NCBI GenBank assembly: GCA_002440905.1 | Contig: DJWA01000024.1 | Location: 4,580-55,986 of the forward strand | Origin: Candidatus Roizmanbacteria bacterium UBA6242 | GTDB taxonomy: Bacteria > Patescibacteriota > Microgenomatia > UBA1406 > GWC2-37-13 | Direction: 5' to 3' | DNA: 51,407 nucleotides | Shown: piece after piece, positions 24,336-32,561 of the stretch | How positions within the stretch are numbered: the stretch's first letter is position 1 | Layout of the letters: the number at the start of each line of letters is the position of its first letter | Made by a program: the position numbers and the translations under genes | The notes under the pieces: model-generated | What the model saw: only the letters and a program-made list of their open reading frames with translations | Told to the model about the DNA's origin: nothing | Databases searched by the model: none

Positions 24336-25727
24336 ATGAAAATTTACAATACGTTAACTCGCTCATTTGAAGAATTTAAACCGTTAAAAGACTCCGAAGT
24401 CCTTTTTTACCACTGCGGACCAACGGTATATTGGGTCCAGCACATAGGGAATTTGAGAGCGATGACTTGGGCCGACTTAATTAGGAGGTCTTTCAAATTT
24501 TTGGATTATAGAGTGAAGTTCGTGAGAAACTATACCGATGTTGGCCACCTGACTTCCGACGAAGACGAGGGCGAGGATAAGATGGAAAAGGGAGCCAAAC
24601 GGGAGGGAAAGTCTCCGCAGGAAATCGCCGACAAATATATTTCCATTTTCGAAAAAGACACCCGTGACCTTAATATAATCGATCCGGACTTCAAGCCGAG
24701 AGCTTCTGAATATGTAAAGGAAATGCAAGAAATGATCGGAAAGCTCATAGAAGATGGCTACGCATATGTTACAGATCTGGCGGTTGTTTACGATGTTTCT
24801 AAGTTCCCAGACTACAACAAGCTCAACCATCAGAAAATGGATCTTAACGTCAAAGGCGCCGGTCGCGGTGTCGTCGATGATCCCCAAAAAAAACATTTTG
24901 CCGACTTCAATCTTTGGGTCTTTAAAAAGGGCGCCCACCAAAATGCCCTTCAAACTTGGGACTCGCCCTGGGGCGAAGGATTCCCGGGCTGGCATATAGA
25001 GTGTTCGGTAATGGCCAAATCGCTTTTGGGGGAAACCATCGATATTCATATGGGAGGAGTCGAACACATTCCCGTCCACCACACCAACGAGATCGCCCAG
25101 TCTGAGGCCGCCAACGGTAAGCCTTTCGTCAAATACTGGCTCCACAACGAGCACCTCAACGTCGATTCGGCCAAAATGGCCAAGTCCCAGGGGACCGGCT
25201 TTACCTTAAAGGAAATTGTCGACCGGGGTTTTGACCCCTCGGATCTCAGGTATTTTTTCTTGGGAGCCCATTATAGGTCCAAACAGAATTTTACTTTTGA
25301 CGCCTTAAAAGGAGCCGCTACCGGACTCTGCAATCTAAAAGAGGCGGTGGCCGATCTTAAAAAAAATACAGAGAAAGTCCCGAGTGTTGATAAAAACAAC
25401 GAGTATTACAAAAGATTTGTCGAGAGTTTGAATAACGATTTTGAAATTCCCCAAGCCCTAGCCGTATTGTGGGAGCTTATCAAATCCAAAACACCACCTG
25501 CGGAAAAACTCTCGCTCGCGCTGGATTTCGATCGCGTCTTAGGTCTTAACCTGATTGAATCTAAAACCGTTGAGATTCCTGAGGAAATTGACATACTTTG
25601 TCAGGAGCGACTTGATGCCAAAAAATCCGGCGACTATGACAAGGCCGATCAGTTACGCGATGAGATCCGCAAAAGAGGCTTTGAAGTTGAAGACTTTAAA
25701 GACGGATACCGGATCAAAAAGGGCTAA
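24336..25727 (+). CDS. cysS: Cysteinyl-tRNA synthetase
   Basis: This is a 463-residue class I synthetase of normal length. The start CGPTVYWVQHIGN contains the first zinc Cys and the HIGH-type motif (HIGN). ECSVMA supplies the next Cys, and HTNEIAQSEA has the His and Glu ligands. The KMSKS loop reads KMAKSQG. The C-terminal DALR helical bundle ends in a DQLRDEIRKRGFEVED segment. A TATACT box 7 bases before the ATG implies a leaderless mRNA; unlike proS and hisS, no attenuator is seen. Confidence 0.96.
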   Translation: MKIYNTLTRSFEEFKPLKDSEVLFYHCGPTVYWVQHIGNLRAMTWADLIRRSFKFLDYRVKFVRNYTDVGHLTSDEDEGEDKMEKGAKREGKSPQEIADKYISIFEKDTRDLNIIDPDFKPRASEYVKEMQEMIGKLIEDGYAYVTDLAVVYDVSKFPDYNKLNHQKMDLNVKGAGRGVVDDPQKKHFADFNLWVFKKGAHQNALQTWDSPWGEGFPGWHIECSVMAKSLLGETIDIHMGGVEHIPVHHTNEIAQSEAANGKPFVKYWLHNEHLNVDSAKMAKSQGTGFTLKEIVDRGFDPSDLRYFFLGAHYRSKQNFTFDALKGAATGLCNLKEAVADLKKNTEKVPSVDKNNEYYKRFVESLNNDFEIPQALAVLWELIKSKTPPAEKLSLALDFDRVLGLNLIESKTVEIPEEIDILCQERLDAKKSGDYDKADQLRDEIRKRGFEVEDFKDGYRIKKG

Positions 25728-25733
25728 AGGGAA

Positions 25734-25762
25734 TTGACAATTACCGACTGAAATTATATAAT
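25734..25762 (+). promoter_or_regulatory. Consensus promoter of the MpsC-like gene leader
   Basis: A perfect TTGACA (25734-25739), a 17-base spacer and a perfect TATAAT (25757-25762) make this the best promoter seen in the window. Transcription should start near 25769 and give a leader of about 100 bases. Confidence 0.75.
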
Positions 25763-25768
25763 TTGGTC

Positions 25769-25867
25769 AATTGGTAGACTTAAAAAACATCTTTGGAAGA
25801 AAGATTGTTTCTGGTAAACCAGCAAAACCAAACGGACGATTTTGCTGGTTTTTTTAATTGACGACAT
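25769..25867 (+). ncRNA. Structured leader or small RNA upstream of MpsC-like gene
   Basis: The transcript from the consensus promoter contains a hairpin (AAACATCTTT / AAAGATTGTTT with one bulge, 25786-25810) and then a strong terminator. It could be an attenuated leader of the downstream gene or an independent small RNA. It contains no ATG, so it is not a leader-peptide attenuator. I do not recognise a known riboswitch class. Confidence 0.5.
25817..25855 (+). terminator. Intrinsic terminator in the MpsC-like leader
   Basis: AACCAGCAAAA (25817-25827) pairs perfectly over 11 bases with TTTTGCTGGTT (25840-25850), and T continues to 25855. It lies between a strong promoter and the ATG at 25868, so readthrough must be regulated if the gene is expressed from this promoter. 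Confidence 0.75.
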
Positions 25868-26269
25868 ATGACGACACCAAATTTTAAAACAAAAGGACAA
25901 ATTGAAGATTACATTTCCAAAGAAGTGACCCGTTTCTACGCCGAATCTCTCGGAGTTGGGCCAAGACAAGCCAAAACTTACATCCTTGAAGACATGGTTT
26001 TAATTCGCCTCCAGGGAAAGCTTTTGCCGATTGAAGAGAACCTACTCAAGCTGTCAAACAAAAAAGGCGTCGAACTCGTTAAGAATATCAGGAAATATCT
26101 TCACGAAATTGCAACAAAGCAGCTCGGTGTAATAATAAAAAAAATCACCGGCCATAAGGTTCTCTCTTCCCATAGCGACATCTCGACCAAGACCGGCGAA
26201 CGCATCGAGATATTCATACTGGACACTGACTTTGAAAAAGAACTTGAAATCAGGTTAACCACAAAGTAA
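25868..26269 (+). CDS. MpsC/DUF2294-like protein
   Basis: This is a 133-residue soluble protein. Its stretches KTKGQIEDYISKEVTRFYAE, GVGPRQAKTYILEDMVLIRL and SDISTKTGERIEIFILD match my memory of the DUF2294 (MpsC) family. That family is linked in name to a membrane-potential-generating system, but its biochemistry is poorly known. The protein has no membrane helix. It stands behind a strong promoter and an intrinsic terminator, which suggests conditional expression. A weak terminator-like element follows the stop. Confidence 0.65.
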   Translation: MTTPNFKTKGQIEDYISKEVTRFYAESLGVGPRQAKTYILEDMVLIRLQGKLLPIEENLLKLSNKKGVELVKNIRKYLHEIATKQLGVIIKKITGHKVLSSHSDISTKTGERIEIFILDTDFEKELEIRLTTK

Positions 26270-26305
26270 ACCGAGGAAAGGGCTGAACATCTTTCAATGG
26301 GCAGC

Positions 26306-26346
26306 AGGTTATTCGGTAGACTCCACGTTTCTAACCTACTTTTTTT
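26306..26346 (+). terminator. Possible terminator after MpsC-like gene
   Basis: AGGTTA (26306-26311) can pair with TAACCT (26332-26337) across a 20-base loop, followed by a T-run at 26340-26346. The stem is short, so this is tentative. Confidence 0.35.
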
Positions 26347-26366
26347 AAACTTTAACCCTTTTTTCT

Positions 26367-26537
26367 ATGGAAAGAAAATTTTGGCAGTATTTCGCATACG
26401 GTTACCTTGCCGTCAATACCGTGTGCGTTATCATCATCATCGAAACGATCGTTTTGGGAAAACCTTATGTGAGCCTTTTTCTATTGATACTGGCATCGAT
26501 GGTCTATCTAAACCTCAAGACTTTTTATAAATCCTGA
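26367..26537 (+). CDS. Small two-helix membrane protein
   Basis: This 56-residue open frame starts MERKFWQYFAYGYLAVNTVC and contains two hydrophobic segments (about 14-30 and 34-51) separated by ETIVLGKPY. It ends in a short basic tail (KTFYKS). No family is recognised. It follows the MpsC-like gene by about 100 bases and overlaps the 3' end of the convergent GT-C gene by 23 bases. The regular amphipathic and hydrophobic layout argues for a real protein, but this rests on composition alone. Confidence 0.5.
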   Translation: MERKFWQYFAYGYLAVNTVCVIIIIETIVLGKPYVSLFLLILASMVYLNLKTFYKS

Positions 26538-28275
26538 TGACCGGATGGTCAAATACCGTCCATGTCTCCTCGGCATCTTCATCCGGAAACTCAAGCAAGG
26601 TTTTGCCGCCGACCTCAAGCTTTGGGAACGACGAAAATTCGGCAACCTTCTCAAACCCCATTCTTCCTGAAAATAAATCCTCATAGTATCTATTGACCAT
26701 CGGGAAGTTAGGAGACCGATGGTTTGAAAAAAGCCGACGCGAGGGGACAAAAATATAGTCGGCCTTCTCCAAATGACTATTTAACTCTTCTTGCAGGTTA
26801 GGGTCCTGATCCAGGTCGTAGAAATTAAATGATATGACCGTATAACCAATGGGTCTTGTCCCGGGGATATATACCGGAATGTCAACGACGTTGGCAGTCT
26901 CAGACAGGATATATGAGTATTCTGGAATATTCTCGTAAATCCACTCAGAAGCCTGAGTCCTGACGTCCTTTTGGGCATAGATTGACAGATAGGCCGCGCC
27001 CGGCAGGATCATGGCAACAACAAGAACGGCCGCCAAAAAGGTTTTTAACGCGTATAGAAATTTTTCCGATTTGTTTTTTTCAAAGACATTTGAAATAAAC
27101 ATAACTGCAAAGGCCGTCATCAATGGAAAAACCGGCGCCATGAACCGACTCCATTTGGCATACATAAAAGCGTTTATCAAAAAATATGATAAAAACGCCA
27201 GTCTCAACAGGTTTGTTTTTAAATTAGACCAGCTAAGCCAGAAGAACCCGAAGACAAAAAGTACAAACCCGGTAACCCCCAGGGCATAGGGGAATATTTT
27301 TTCGACCTGAAAAACGATCGGAACCGTGTCGACAAACTGCCGCGTGTAAAAGGCCACGTACCTTCCAAGAGCAACGTCCGATTCGTATCTCAATGCCCCG
27401 ATAAAATCATTCGTATCCAAAAGTATGTGGGGCGATAGAAAGAGAAATATGACTACAGAAAATAACGCCAAGAAGCCGGAGTCGATAATTTTTTTACCCA
27501 AACGGTACATGAACGGGTAGTGCAAACGGCTGTTGTCTGCGGCAAAGAGGGCGACAAGGGGTACGATAATGAAAACGGCCGCCGATACCTTGGTCGCCAG
27601 AGCAACACCCATTACGACCGACGCCATTGACACAAACGACAGATCAGTAATCTTTTTTGACACGAATTTGACCGAAAGGTAAACGAGGGTCGAATAATAA
27701 AGCATGAGAAGCGATTCGGTCGTGCCGAAGTGGGCAAACTGGATGGCATACGGAGCAAATGTTATCGCAAGAGCCGTCAAGATGCCGGCAATAGACTGCT
27801 TGTGTTTGTCGTTATAATACAGTCCTACAAGGTTGGAAACTACAAATACCGTCGTAACCGAGGCGGCAGCAGAGATTAACCTTAAAGAAAGCGTTGCTTC
27901 CTCAAAAGTTATGGCGGTTCCCGAATTTGAAAAAAGAAATTTCAATATGAAAGACAGTAGGTACCCGAAATATAATGGGAATTGACCATAAGCAAAAAAA
28001 TTGGGATTAAAGCAACCCGCTATATCAAATTCCGAGACCTTGACCCAGTTAAAAATATCCCATTCTCCCGAAATTGTTTTCGGCAGATTGAGGGTAACTT
28101 CGGGCATAACGCAGCTTAGCTGCATGATCGAGTTTGCCATGTTTCTCTCGTCAGGATGCATCGGATGCGGCAGCCCCCAACCCAAGTTTACAAACCGAGT
28201 ATAAACCAATAGGATTAAGATAAATACCCAAAGAGCAACTACCGGGAACCTTTTACTGTTGATTTTTTCCGCCAT
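26515..28275 (-). CDS. GT-C (PMT/GT39-like) membrane glycosyltransferase
   Basis: This is a 586-residue polytopic protein with about eleven membrane helices. After helix 1 comes LPHPMHPDERNMA, with the acidic DE pair in the first outer loop expected of GT39-type enzymes that transfer sugars from polyprenyl-phosphate donors. A C-terminal outer domain of about 150 residues (from YAQKDVRTQASEWIYENIPE) looks like the soluble part of such transferases. The acceptor is unknown. It is divergent from rpsF across 27 bases. Confidence 0.7.
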   Translation of the reverse strand: MAEKINSKRFPVVALWVFILILLVYTRFVNLGWGLPHPMHPDERNMANSIMQLSCVMPEVTLNLPKTISGEWDIFNWVKVSEFDIAGCFNPNFFAYGQFPLYFGYLLSFILKFLFSNSGTAITFEEATLSLRLISAAASVTTVFVVSNLVGLYYNDKHKQSIAGILTALAITFAPYAIQFAHFGTTESLLMLYYSTLVYLSVKFVSKKITDLSFVSMASVVMGVALATKVSAAVFIIVPLVALFAADNSRLHYPFMYRLGKKIIDSGFLALFSVVIFLFLSPHILLDTNDFIGALRYESDVALGRYVAFYTRQFVDTVPIVFQVEKIFPYALGVTGFVLFVFGFFWLSWSNLKTNLLRLAFLSYFLINAFMYAKWSRFMAPVFPLMTAFAVMFISNVFEKNKSEKFLYALKTFLAAVLVVAMILPGAAYLSIYAQKDVRTQASEWIYENIPEYSYILSETANVVDIPVYIPGTRPIGYTVISFNFYDLDQDPNLQEELNSHLEKADYIFVPSRRLFSNHRSPNFPMVNRYYEDLFSGRMGFEKVAEFSSFPKLEVGGKTLLEFPDEDAEETWTVFDHPVIRIYKKS

Positions 28276-28302
28276 GATTTGTATTATATATCAGATTAAT
28301 AT

Positions 28303-28563
28303 ATGAAATATGAACTGACTTTTCTTCTTAACGAAAAAGAAGAACTCAAAAACCTGAAAGAACTCATCGCCTCACAAAAGGGCAAGATCCTCAAAGAAGA
28401 GGATTGGGGAGAAAAAACCCTGAGTTACCCCATAAAGCGAAACGACAAAGCACATTTCTACAATTATATTCTTGAGATTGAGAAAAGTTCGGTTCCCGAA
28501 CTTAGGAAAAAACTTAATTTTAACGAAAAATTGATGAGGTATCTGTTATTAGTTTCCGAGTAA
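28303..28563 (+). CDS. rpsF: 30S ribosomal protein S6
   Basis: This 86-residue protein has the S6 ferredoxin-like pattern: YELTFLLNEKEELKNLKELI at the start, then the central EDWGEKTLSYPIKRNDKAHFYNYILEI, and ending in LNFNEKLMRYLLLV. It forms the S6-S18 pair on the 30S platform. It heads the classic rpsF-ssb-rpsR cluster; ssb starts 2 bases after its stop. Confidence 0.95.
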   Translation: MKYELTFLLNEKEELKNLKELIASQKGKILKEEDWGEKTLSYPIKRNDKAHFYNYILEIEKSSVPELRKKLNFNEKLMRYLLLVSE

Positions 28564-28565
28564 CT

Positions 28566-29033
28566 ATGGCCAGCCGGTCGATGAACAGAGTGATCCTGAT
28601 TGGCAATTTGACCAGGGATCCCGAATTGAAATATACGCCGGCCGGAACCGCAGTCTGCACCTTCGGCGTTGCTACGAACCGAAGTTGGACAACCGCAGAC
28701 GGGGCAACGAAGGAAGAGGTTCAATACCACAGAATCGTCGCCTGGCAGAAACTGGCCGAACTTTGTGGCAAGCTTTTGACTAAGGGAAGAAAAGTTTTCC
28801 TTGAAGGTAGATTGACATACCGTTCCTATACGGCAAAAGACGGACAGCAAAGATCGATAACAGAAATAGTCCTTGATGATTTTATCGTTTTCGGAGACGG
28901 CAAAAAGGTCATGGAGGGTACAACCGAGACCGCCAAACCGGAAACCACCAAGGAAAAGACTGAAGAAAAGGTTGAAGAGCCTGCAACGCCACAGGCTGAA
29001 GAGAACGTCAACCCGGACGACATTCCGTTTTGA
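28566..29033 (+). CDS. ssb: Single-stranded DNA-binding protein
   Basis: This 155-residue protein has an N-terminal OB fold (MNRVILIGNLTRDPELKYTP, then YHRIVAWQKLAELCGKLLTK and GRLTYRSY). A disordered Glu/Thr-rich linker follows, and the protein ends with the acidic tip DDIPF that recruits repair and replication partners. The length is normal. It lies in the rpsF-ssb-rpsR operon, with rpsR 42 bases downstream. Confidence 0.96.
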   Translation: MASRSMNRVILIGNLTRDPELKYTPAGTAVCTFGVATNRSWTTADGATKEEVQYHRIVAWQKLAELCGKLLTKGRKVFLEGRLTYRSYTAKDGQQRSITEIVLDDFIVFGDGKKVMEGTTETAKPETTKEKTEEKVEEPATPQAEENVNPDDIPF

Positions 29034-29075
29034 TTATAATTTAAAGAATAATATTAGTTTTATATTTAACAAAAA

Positions 29076-29282
29076 ATGAAATGTTTTTATTGCCAGTACA
29101 ATTCTAATCCCAGTTTCAAGGATATCGAGAATTTGGAAAAATTTCTGTCTCCGAGAAAAAAAATGGTCGGCCGAGACAGGTCCAACCTTTGTGCTAAACA
29201 CCAGAGGATAATGACAAAAGAAATCAAGTACGCCAGATTTTTGGGGTTGATTCCTTACGTTTCCTATCAAGGGATAAAGTAA
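29076..29282 (+). CDS. rpsR: 30S ribosomal protein S18
   Basis: This 68-residue protein starts CFYC, with further Cys in LCAKHQR, suggesting a zinc-binding S18. The S18 core is present (FKDIENLEKFLSPRKKMVGRDRS, then HQRIMTKEIKYARFLGLIPY). It pairs with S6 and completes the rpsF-ssb-rpsR cluster. Confidence 0.92.
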   Translation: MKCFYCQYNSNPSFKDIENLEKFLSPRKKMVGRDRSNLCAKHQRIMTKEIKYARFLGLIPYVSYQGIK

Positions 29283-29303
29283 AAAACCTGCTATAATCTT
29301 TTT

Positions 29304-30023
29304 ATGGTCATCACCATAAATTTTCCTGAAAATGCTCGTTGTTTGCTAAAGGAAAACCAAAAAGTCGATTTTGGCGTCCCATATCTTGAAGGCAAAACCG
29401 AATCAAAGATCGAAATACAAGTCGCCAAAATACTCGATATTGACCCTTCTAAAATATTCCACTACCTTAAAAAACTCGTCGGCGAAAAAATAACAAAGGG
29501 TGAAACCCTGGCTTTAAAAAAAGGTCTTTTTTCAACCGGCCGCGTCAAGAGCGAATACGACGGTGTAGTCCAGGAAATTAACCATAACGATGGCGTCGTA
29601 GTTCTAACAACTGAGGTCGGAGATGATAAGACCTTTGACGCCTTTTTCAAGGGCAAGGTCAAAAAAGTCGAAAAAGGAGAAATCAAAATTGAGACGGGTG
29701 CCGTTGAGGAGTACAGGTTGAGTACCACAACGTCGGACTTTGGCGGTAGTGCTTTTTATTTGAAGAACTCTGAGACCAGCTTAACAAGCACCGATGTGTC
29801 CAATAATGTGATTGTCGCCGAATCCGTCGATGCCTTCTCACAGGTCAAGGCCGAAGCCTTGGGGGCAAGGGGTTTCGTCACCATAAACAAAATCGTAGAC
29901 CAAACGGAGGAAATCGAGTATGCCCAACTCAAAAACATAAGCGATATGGAAAAAATAAAGAAACATAATTATCCTTATTGTTTAATCGACAAAAAAAATA
30001 GTAGAATAGTCTTTTACAAATAA
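29304..30023 (+). CDS. Unknown protein with a biotinyl/lipoyl-like segment
   Basis: This is a 239-residue soluble protein. Residues about 55-110 (KLVGEKITKGETLALKKG, GRVKSEYDGVVQEINHNDGVV) have the spacing of a barrel-sandwich hybrid domain but no modifiable Lys motif. The second half contains VIVAESVDAFSQVKAEALGARGFV, which looks alpha/beta. I do not recognise the family and assign no function. A TATAAT box ends 6 bases before the ATG. ctpA starts 1 base after its stop, so the two are co-transcribed and may be functionally linked to envelope proteolysis. Confidence 0.6.
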   Translation: MVITINFPENARCLLKENQKVDFGVPYLEGKTESKIEIQVAKILDIDPSKIFHYLKKLVGEKITKGETLALKKGLFSTGRVKSEYDGVVQEINHNDGVVVLTTEVGDDKTFDAFFKGKVKKVEKGEIKIETGAVEEYRLSTTTSDFGGSAFYLKNSETSLTSTDVSNNVIVAESVDAFSQVKAEALGARGFVTINKIVDQTEEIEYAQLKNISDMEKIKKHNYPYCLIDKKNSRIVFYK

Positions 30024-30024
30024 A

Positions 30025-31239
30025 ATGAAGAACTACAAAAACTCCAAATTAACGAACATCATTCTCATTCTTGCCGCAACTTTTACGATTTTCGGAGTCG
30101 GCTACAAAGTCGGGGAATACCGAACAAAGGGTGGACCCGTTTCCCAGACGCCAGCCGGAAATGAGCTTAAAAAATTTGACTTTAACCTCTTTTGGGAAAC
30201 TCTCGATCAGGTCCAGACGAAATACATCGACAAGGAAAAAATGGATTCAAAATCCCTTTATTACGGCGCCATCAAAGGAATGGTTTCTTCGCTCGACGAT
30301 CCTTATACTTTTTTCTTGACCCCGGAAGAAAACCGCCAATCAAAGCTTGATCTTGAAGGGAAGTTTGAGGGAATAGGTGCCCAACTAGGACTTAAAGAAG
30401 GAAGGATCACGATCATTGCTCCCTTGAAAAATTCACCGGCTGTAAAGGCTGGTGTCCGCGCCGGTGATTTTATTGTCAAGGTAGACGATAAACCAACCAA
30501 TGATTGGACGCTTCCTGAGGCTGTCTCCCACATCAGGGGCGAGAAGGGGACCAAAGTCAAACTCACTCTCGAAAGAAGCGAAAAAGAATTTGACGTTTCA
30601 ATAACCCGCGACCAAATCGTAGTCGAGTCGGTCGAAACTGAATTCATGAATGAGGTCGCATATGTTAAGGTAAACCAGTTCGGCGAGAACACCAATACCG
30701 AATGGGATGAGGCCGTTAAACAAGTCCAGTCCCGATACAACAGCGGTCAGGTTGAAGGAATGGTTCTTGACCTGCGCAATAATCCGGGCGGTTACTTGGA
30801 AAGTTCGGTATATCTGGCGGGCGAATTCCTTAAAAAGGGTGACCTGGTCGTCAAGCAGGAATCGACCGTCACGAAATCACATGACTACTACGCCCAGAGA
30901 ACCGGAAAATTAACCGATATCCCGCTTGTCGTTCTTATCAATAAAGGGTCGGCTTCGGCTTCGGAAATTCTTGCCGGATCTTTAAGAGACAACAAAAAAA
31001 CAATACTTGTCGGTGAAAAAAGTTTTGGCAAGGGTTCCGTCCAGGAGGCTATAGACTTATCTGACAATGCCGGACTTCATGTGACGGTTGCCAAATGGAT
31101 ACTTCCCGGAGGAGATTGGATTAACGGAAAAGGAATAGAGCCAACGATCAAGGTCGAGAACGATATAGACGAAAACAATTCGATAACCGAAGATACCGAT
31201 CGCCAATTGCAAAGAGCTTTACAGGAAATAAGAAAGTAA
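30025..31239 (+). CDS. ctpA: S41 C-terminal processing peptidase
   Basis: This is a 404-residue secreted or membrane-anchored serine protease with an N-terminal hydrophobic segment at about 9-27. A PDZ domain lies at about 110-190 (GIGAQLGL, NSPAVKAGVRAGDFI). The S41 catalytic core has the nucleophile in GSASASEILAG and the base Lys in EKSFGKGSVQ. It trims C-termini of extracytoplasmic proteins. It is translated with the upstream unknown gene, and a second envelope protease, HtrA, lies just downstream. Confidence 0.94.
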   Translation: MKNYKNSKLTNIILILAATFTIFGVGYKVGEYRTKGGPVSQTPAGNELKKFDFNLFWETLDQVQTKYIDKEKMDSKSLYYGAIKGMVSSLDDPYTFFLTPEENRQSKLDLEGKFEGIGAQLGLKEGRITIIAPLKNSPAVKAGVRAGDFIVKVDDKPTNDWTLPEAVSHIRGEKGTKVKLTLERSEKEFDVSITRDQIVVESVETEFMNEVAYVKVNQFGENTNTEWDEAVKQVQSRYNSGQVEGMVLDLRNNPGGYLESSVYLAGEFLKKGDLVVKQESTVTKSHDYYAQRTGKLTDIPLVVLINKGSASASEILAGSLRDNKKTILVGEKSFGKGSVQEAIDLSDNAGLHVTVAKWILPGGDWINGKGIEPTIKVENDIDENNSITEDTDRQLQRALQEIRK

Positions 31240-31286
31240 AAAAGTATTCAGTATAATTTCAGTTTCAAGTAATATAAATTTAGACA

Positions 31287-32429
31287 ATGAAGAAATTTTT
31301 ATTACTAACATTCGGTCTAATTGCGGTTCTACTTCTGGCCCAGAGCCAGAATATATCCATCAAGCTACCTTCATTTACCCCGAAGCCAACATCCGTCATT
31401 AACGATTCGGGTGGACGTCAGGTTTTTGTGGAGGAGGAATCGACGGTCATATCGGCGATTGAAAAATCTGTCCCCTCGGTTGTGACGGTATCAATAAATG
31501 CGACAGTCTCGCGCCCGGATTCTTTTGAAATAGATCCGTTTGATTTTTTTTCACCGAGAATGATTCCCGGCCAAAGGCGTCAAGTCGAAAGGAATATCGG
31601 GAGCGGCTTCATTGTGTCTGGCGACGGGCTCGTTATCACCAACAAGCACGTCGTTTCAAATACCGAAGCCGCCTATAAGGTATTGACTAACGACAAAAAA
31701 ACCTATGATGTTGAAAAGATTTACCGTGATCCATTAAACGACCTGGCGATACTAAAAATAAACGCTACCGGACTTAAACCCATGGAGCTTGGGGATTCAT
31801 CAAAGCTTAAACTCGGTCAAATGGCAATCGCCATTGGAACGCCATTAGGTGAGTTCACAAATACCGTTACCAAAGGAATAATATCTGGCCTGGGTCGGGG
31901 CATCACTGCCGGCAGCGCCTATGAGGGCTATGTCGAGAAACTCGACAACGTCATCCAAACCGATGCGCCCATCAATCCCGGTAATTCCGGAGGACCTCTC
32001 ATTAATTCCTCAGGTGCGGCAGTAGGCGTCAATACGGCAGTTGCCGATTCCGGACAGAGTATCGGATTTGCCATTCCCATAAACGTCGTCAAAGACCTTA
32101 TTGAAAACTTCAACAAAAACGGCGGATCGTTTGAACGCCCGTATATCGGCGTCAGATACCAAATGATCGACAGGCAAACGGCCCTTCTAAACAAAGCGGT
32201 CGAAGGTGCGTATTTGATTGAGGTTATTTCCGACTCGCCTGCGTCAAAAGCCGGCCTTCAGGATGAAGACATCATAACCGAATTTGATGGTAATAAGATT
32301 TCGGGCGATGACGACCAAGGACTGGCTAAACTCATACTCGAAAAAAAGGCTGGTGACATCGTTGTCGTTAAAGCATGGAGAAATGATGAAATCATGACTT
32401 TCAGCTTAACACTCGGGTCTTCGGAGTAA
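31287..32429 (+). CDS. htrA: HtrA/DegP-like serine protease
   Basis: This 380-residue trypsin-like protease has an N-terminal anchor or signal at about 2-20. The catalytic triad is visible: His in TNKHVV, Asp in NDLAIL and Ser in GNSGGPL. A single PDZ domain at the C-terminus (SDSPASKAGLQDEDIITEF) binds substrate ends. It is likely an extracytoplasmic quality-control protease. A TATAAA box ends 8 bases before the ATG and another TATAAT lies at about 31252, so it has its own promoter after ctpA. Confidence 0.94.
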   Translation: MKKFLLLTFGLIAVLLLAQSQNISIKLPSFTPKPTSVINDSGGRQVFVEEESTVISAIEKSVPSVVTVSINATVSRPDSFEIDPFDFFSPRMIPGQRRQVERNIGSGFIVSGDGLVITNKHVVSNTEAAYKVLTNDKKTYDVEKIYRDPLNDLAILKINATGLKPMELGDSSKLKLGQMAIAIGTPLGEFTNTVTKGIISGLGRGITAGSAYEGYVEKLDNVIQTDAPINPGNSGGPLINSSGAAVGVNTAVADSGQSIGFAIPINVVKDLIENFNKNGGSFERPYIGVRYQMIDRQTALLNKAVEGAYLIEVISDSPASKAGLQDEDIITEFDGNKISGDDDQGLAKLILEKKAGDIVVVKAWRNDEIMTFSLTLGSSE

Positions 32430-32444
32430 AGGCACCCTCTCTTA

Positions 32445-32453
32445 TGATATAAT
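32445..32453 (+). promoter_or_regulatory. Extended -10 promoter of the hisS leader
   Basis: TGATATAAT, an extended -10 element with perfect TATAAT at 32448-32453, lies 6 bases before the leader-peptide ATG. No good -35 is seen. Transcription should begin at or next to the ATG. Confidence 0.65.
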
Positions 32454-32459
32454 TCTCCT

Positions 32460-32507
32460 ATGAAAACCGTATTTATTGGATTTGCTGGAAACCATCACCG
32501 CCATTGA
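32460..32507 (+). CDS. Histidine leader peptide of the hisS attenuator
   Basis: A 15-codon open frame reads MKTVFIGFAGNHHRH and then TGA. Three of the last four sense codons are His (CAT CAC CGC CAT), directly before the stop. Such a run is the hallmark of his-operon leader peptides, where ribosome stalling at low charged tRNA-His decides attenuation. The ATG sits 6 bases after a TATAAT box, so the peptide would be translated from a leaderless transcript. Confidence 0.8.
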   Translation: MKTVFIGFAGNHHRH

Positions 32508-32561
32508 TTTGGCGGGAGTGTTTTAGTGATAGAGACGTCCCGCCGCATGGCGGGATTTTTT
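32498..32561 (+). promoter_or_regulatory. Four-arm transcription attenuator of hisS
   Basis: Four complementary segments follow one another: 1 is CCGCC (32498-32502), 2 is GGCGGG (32511-32516), 3 is CCCGCC (32539-32544) and 4 is GGCGGG (32549-32554) followed by T-run 32556-32561. Arms 1:2 and 3:4 can pair together, giving a terminator; arms 2:3 pair as the antiterminator. Arm 1 lies within the His codons of the leader peptide, so a ribosome stalled there would free arm 2 to pair with 3 and allow hisS transcription. This is a prediction from pairing by eye. Confidence 0.82.
32539..32561 (+). terminator. Attenuator terminator ahead of hisS
   Basis: CCCGCC, loop GCAT, GGCGGG, then A and six T (32556-32561) form a compact intrinsic terminator 29 bases before the hisS ATG. 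Confidence 0.85.

Noticed and set aside
24477..25154. 225-codon minus-strand frame inside cysS
   Set aside because: It is antisense to the conserved catalytic core of cysteinyl-tRNA synthetase, and its translation shows no family motifs. It is a codon-bias shadow.
26297..26530. 77-codon plus-strand open frame
   Set aside because: Its sequence is His/Arg/Phe-rich with no family resemblance. It starts inside a probable terminator and overlaps, in another frame, the more convincing 56-residue membrane protein.
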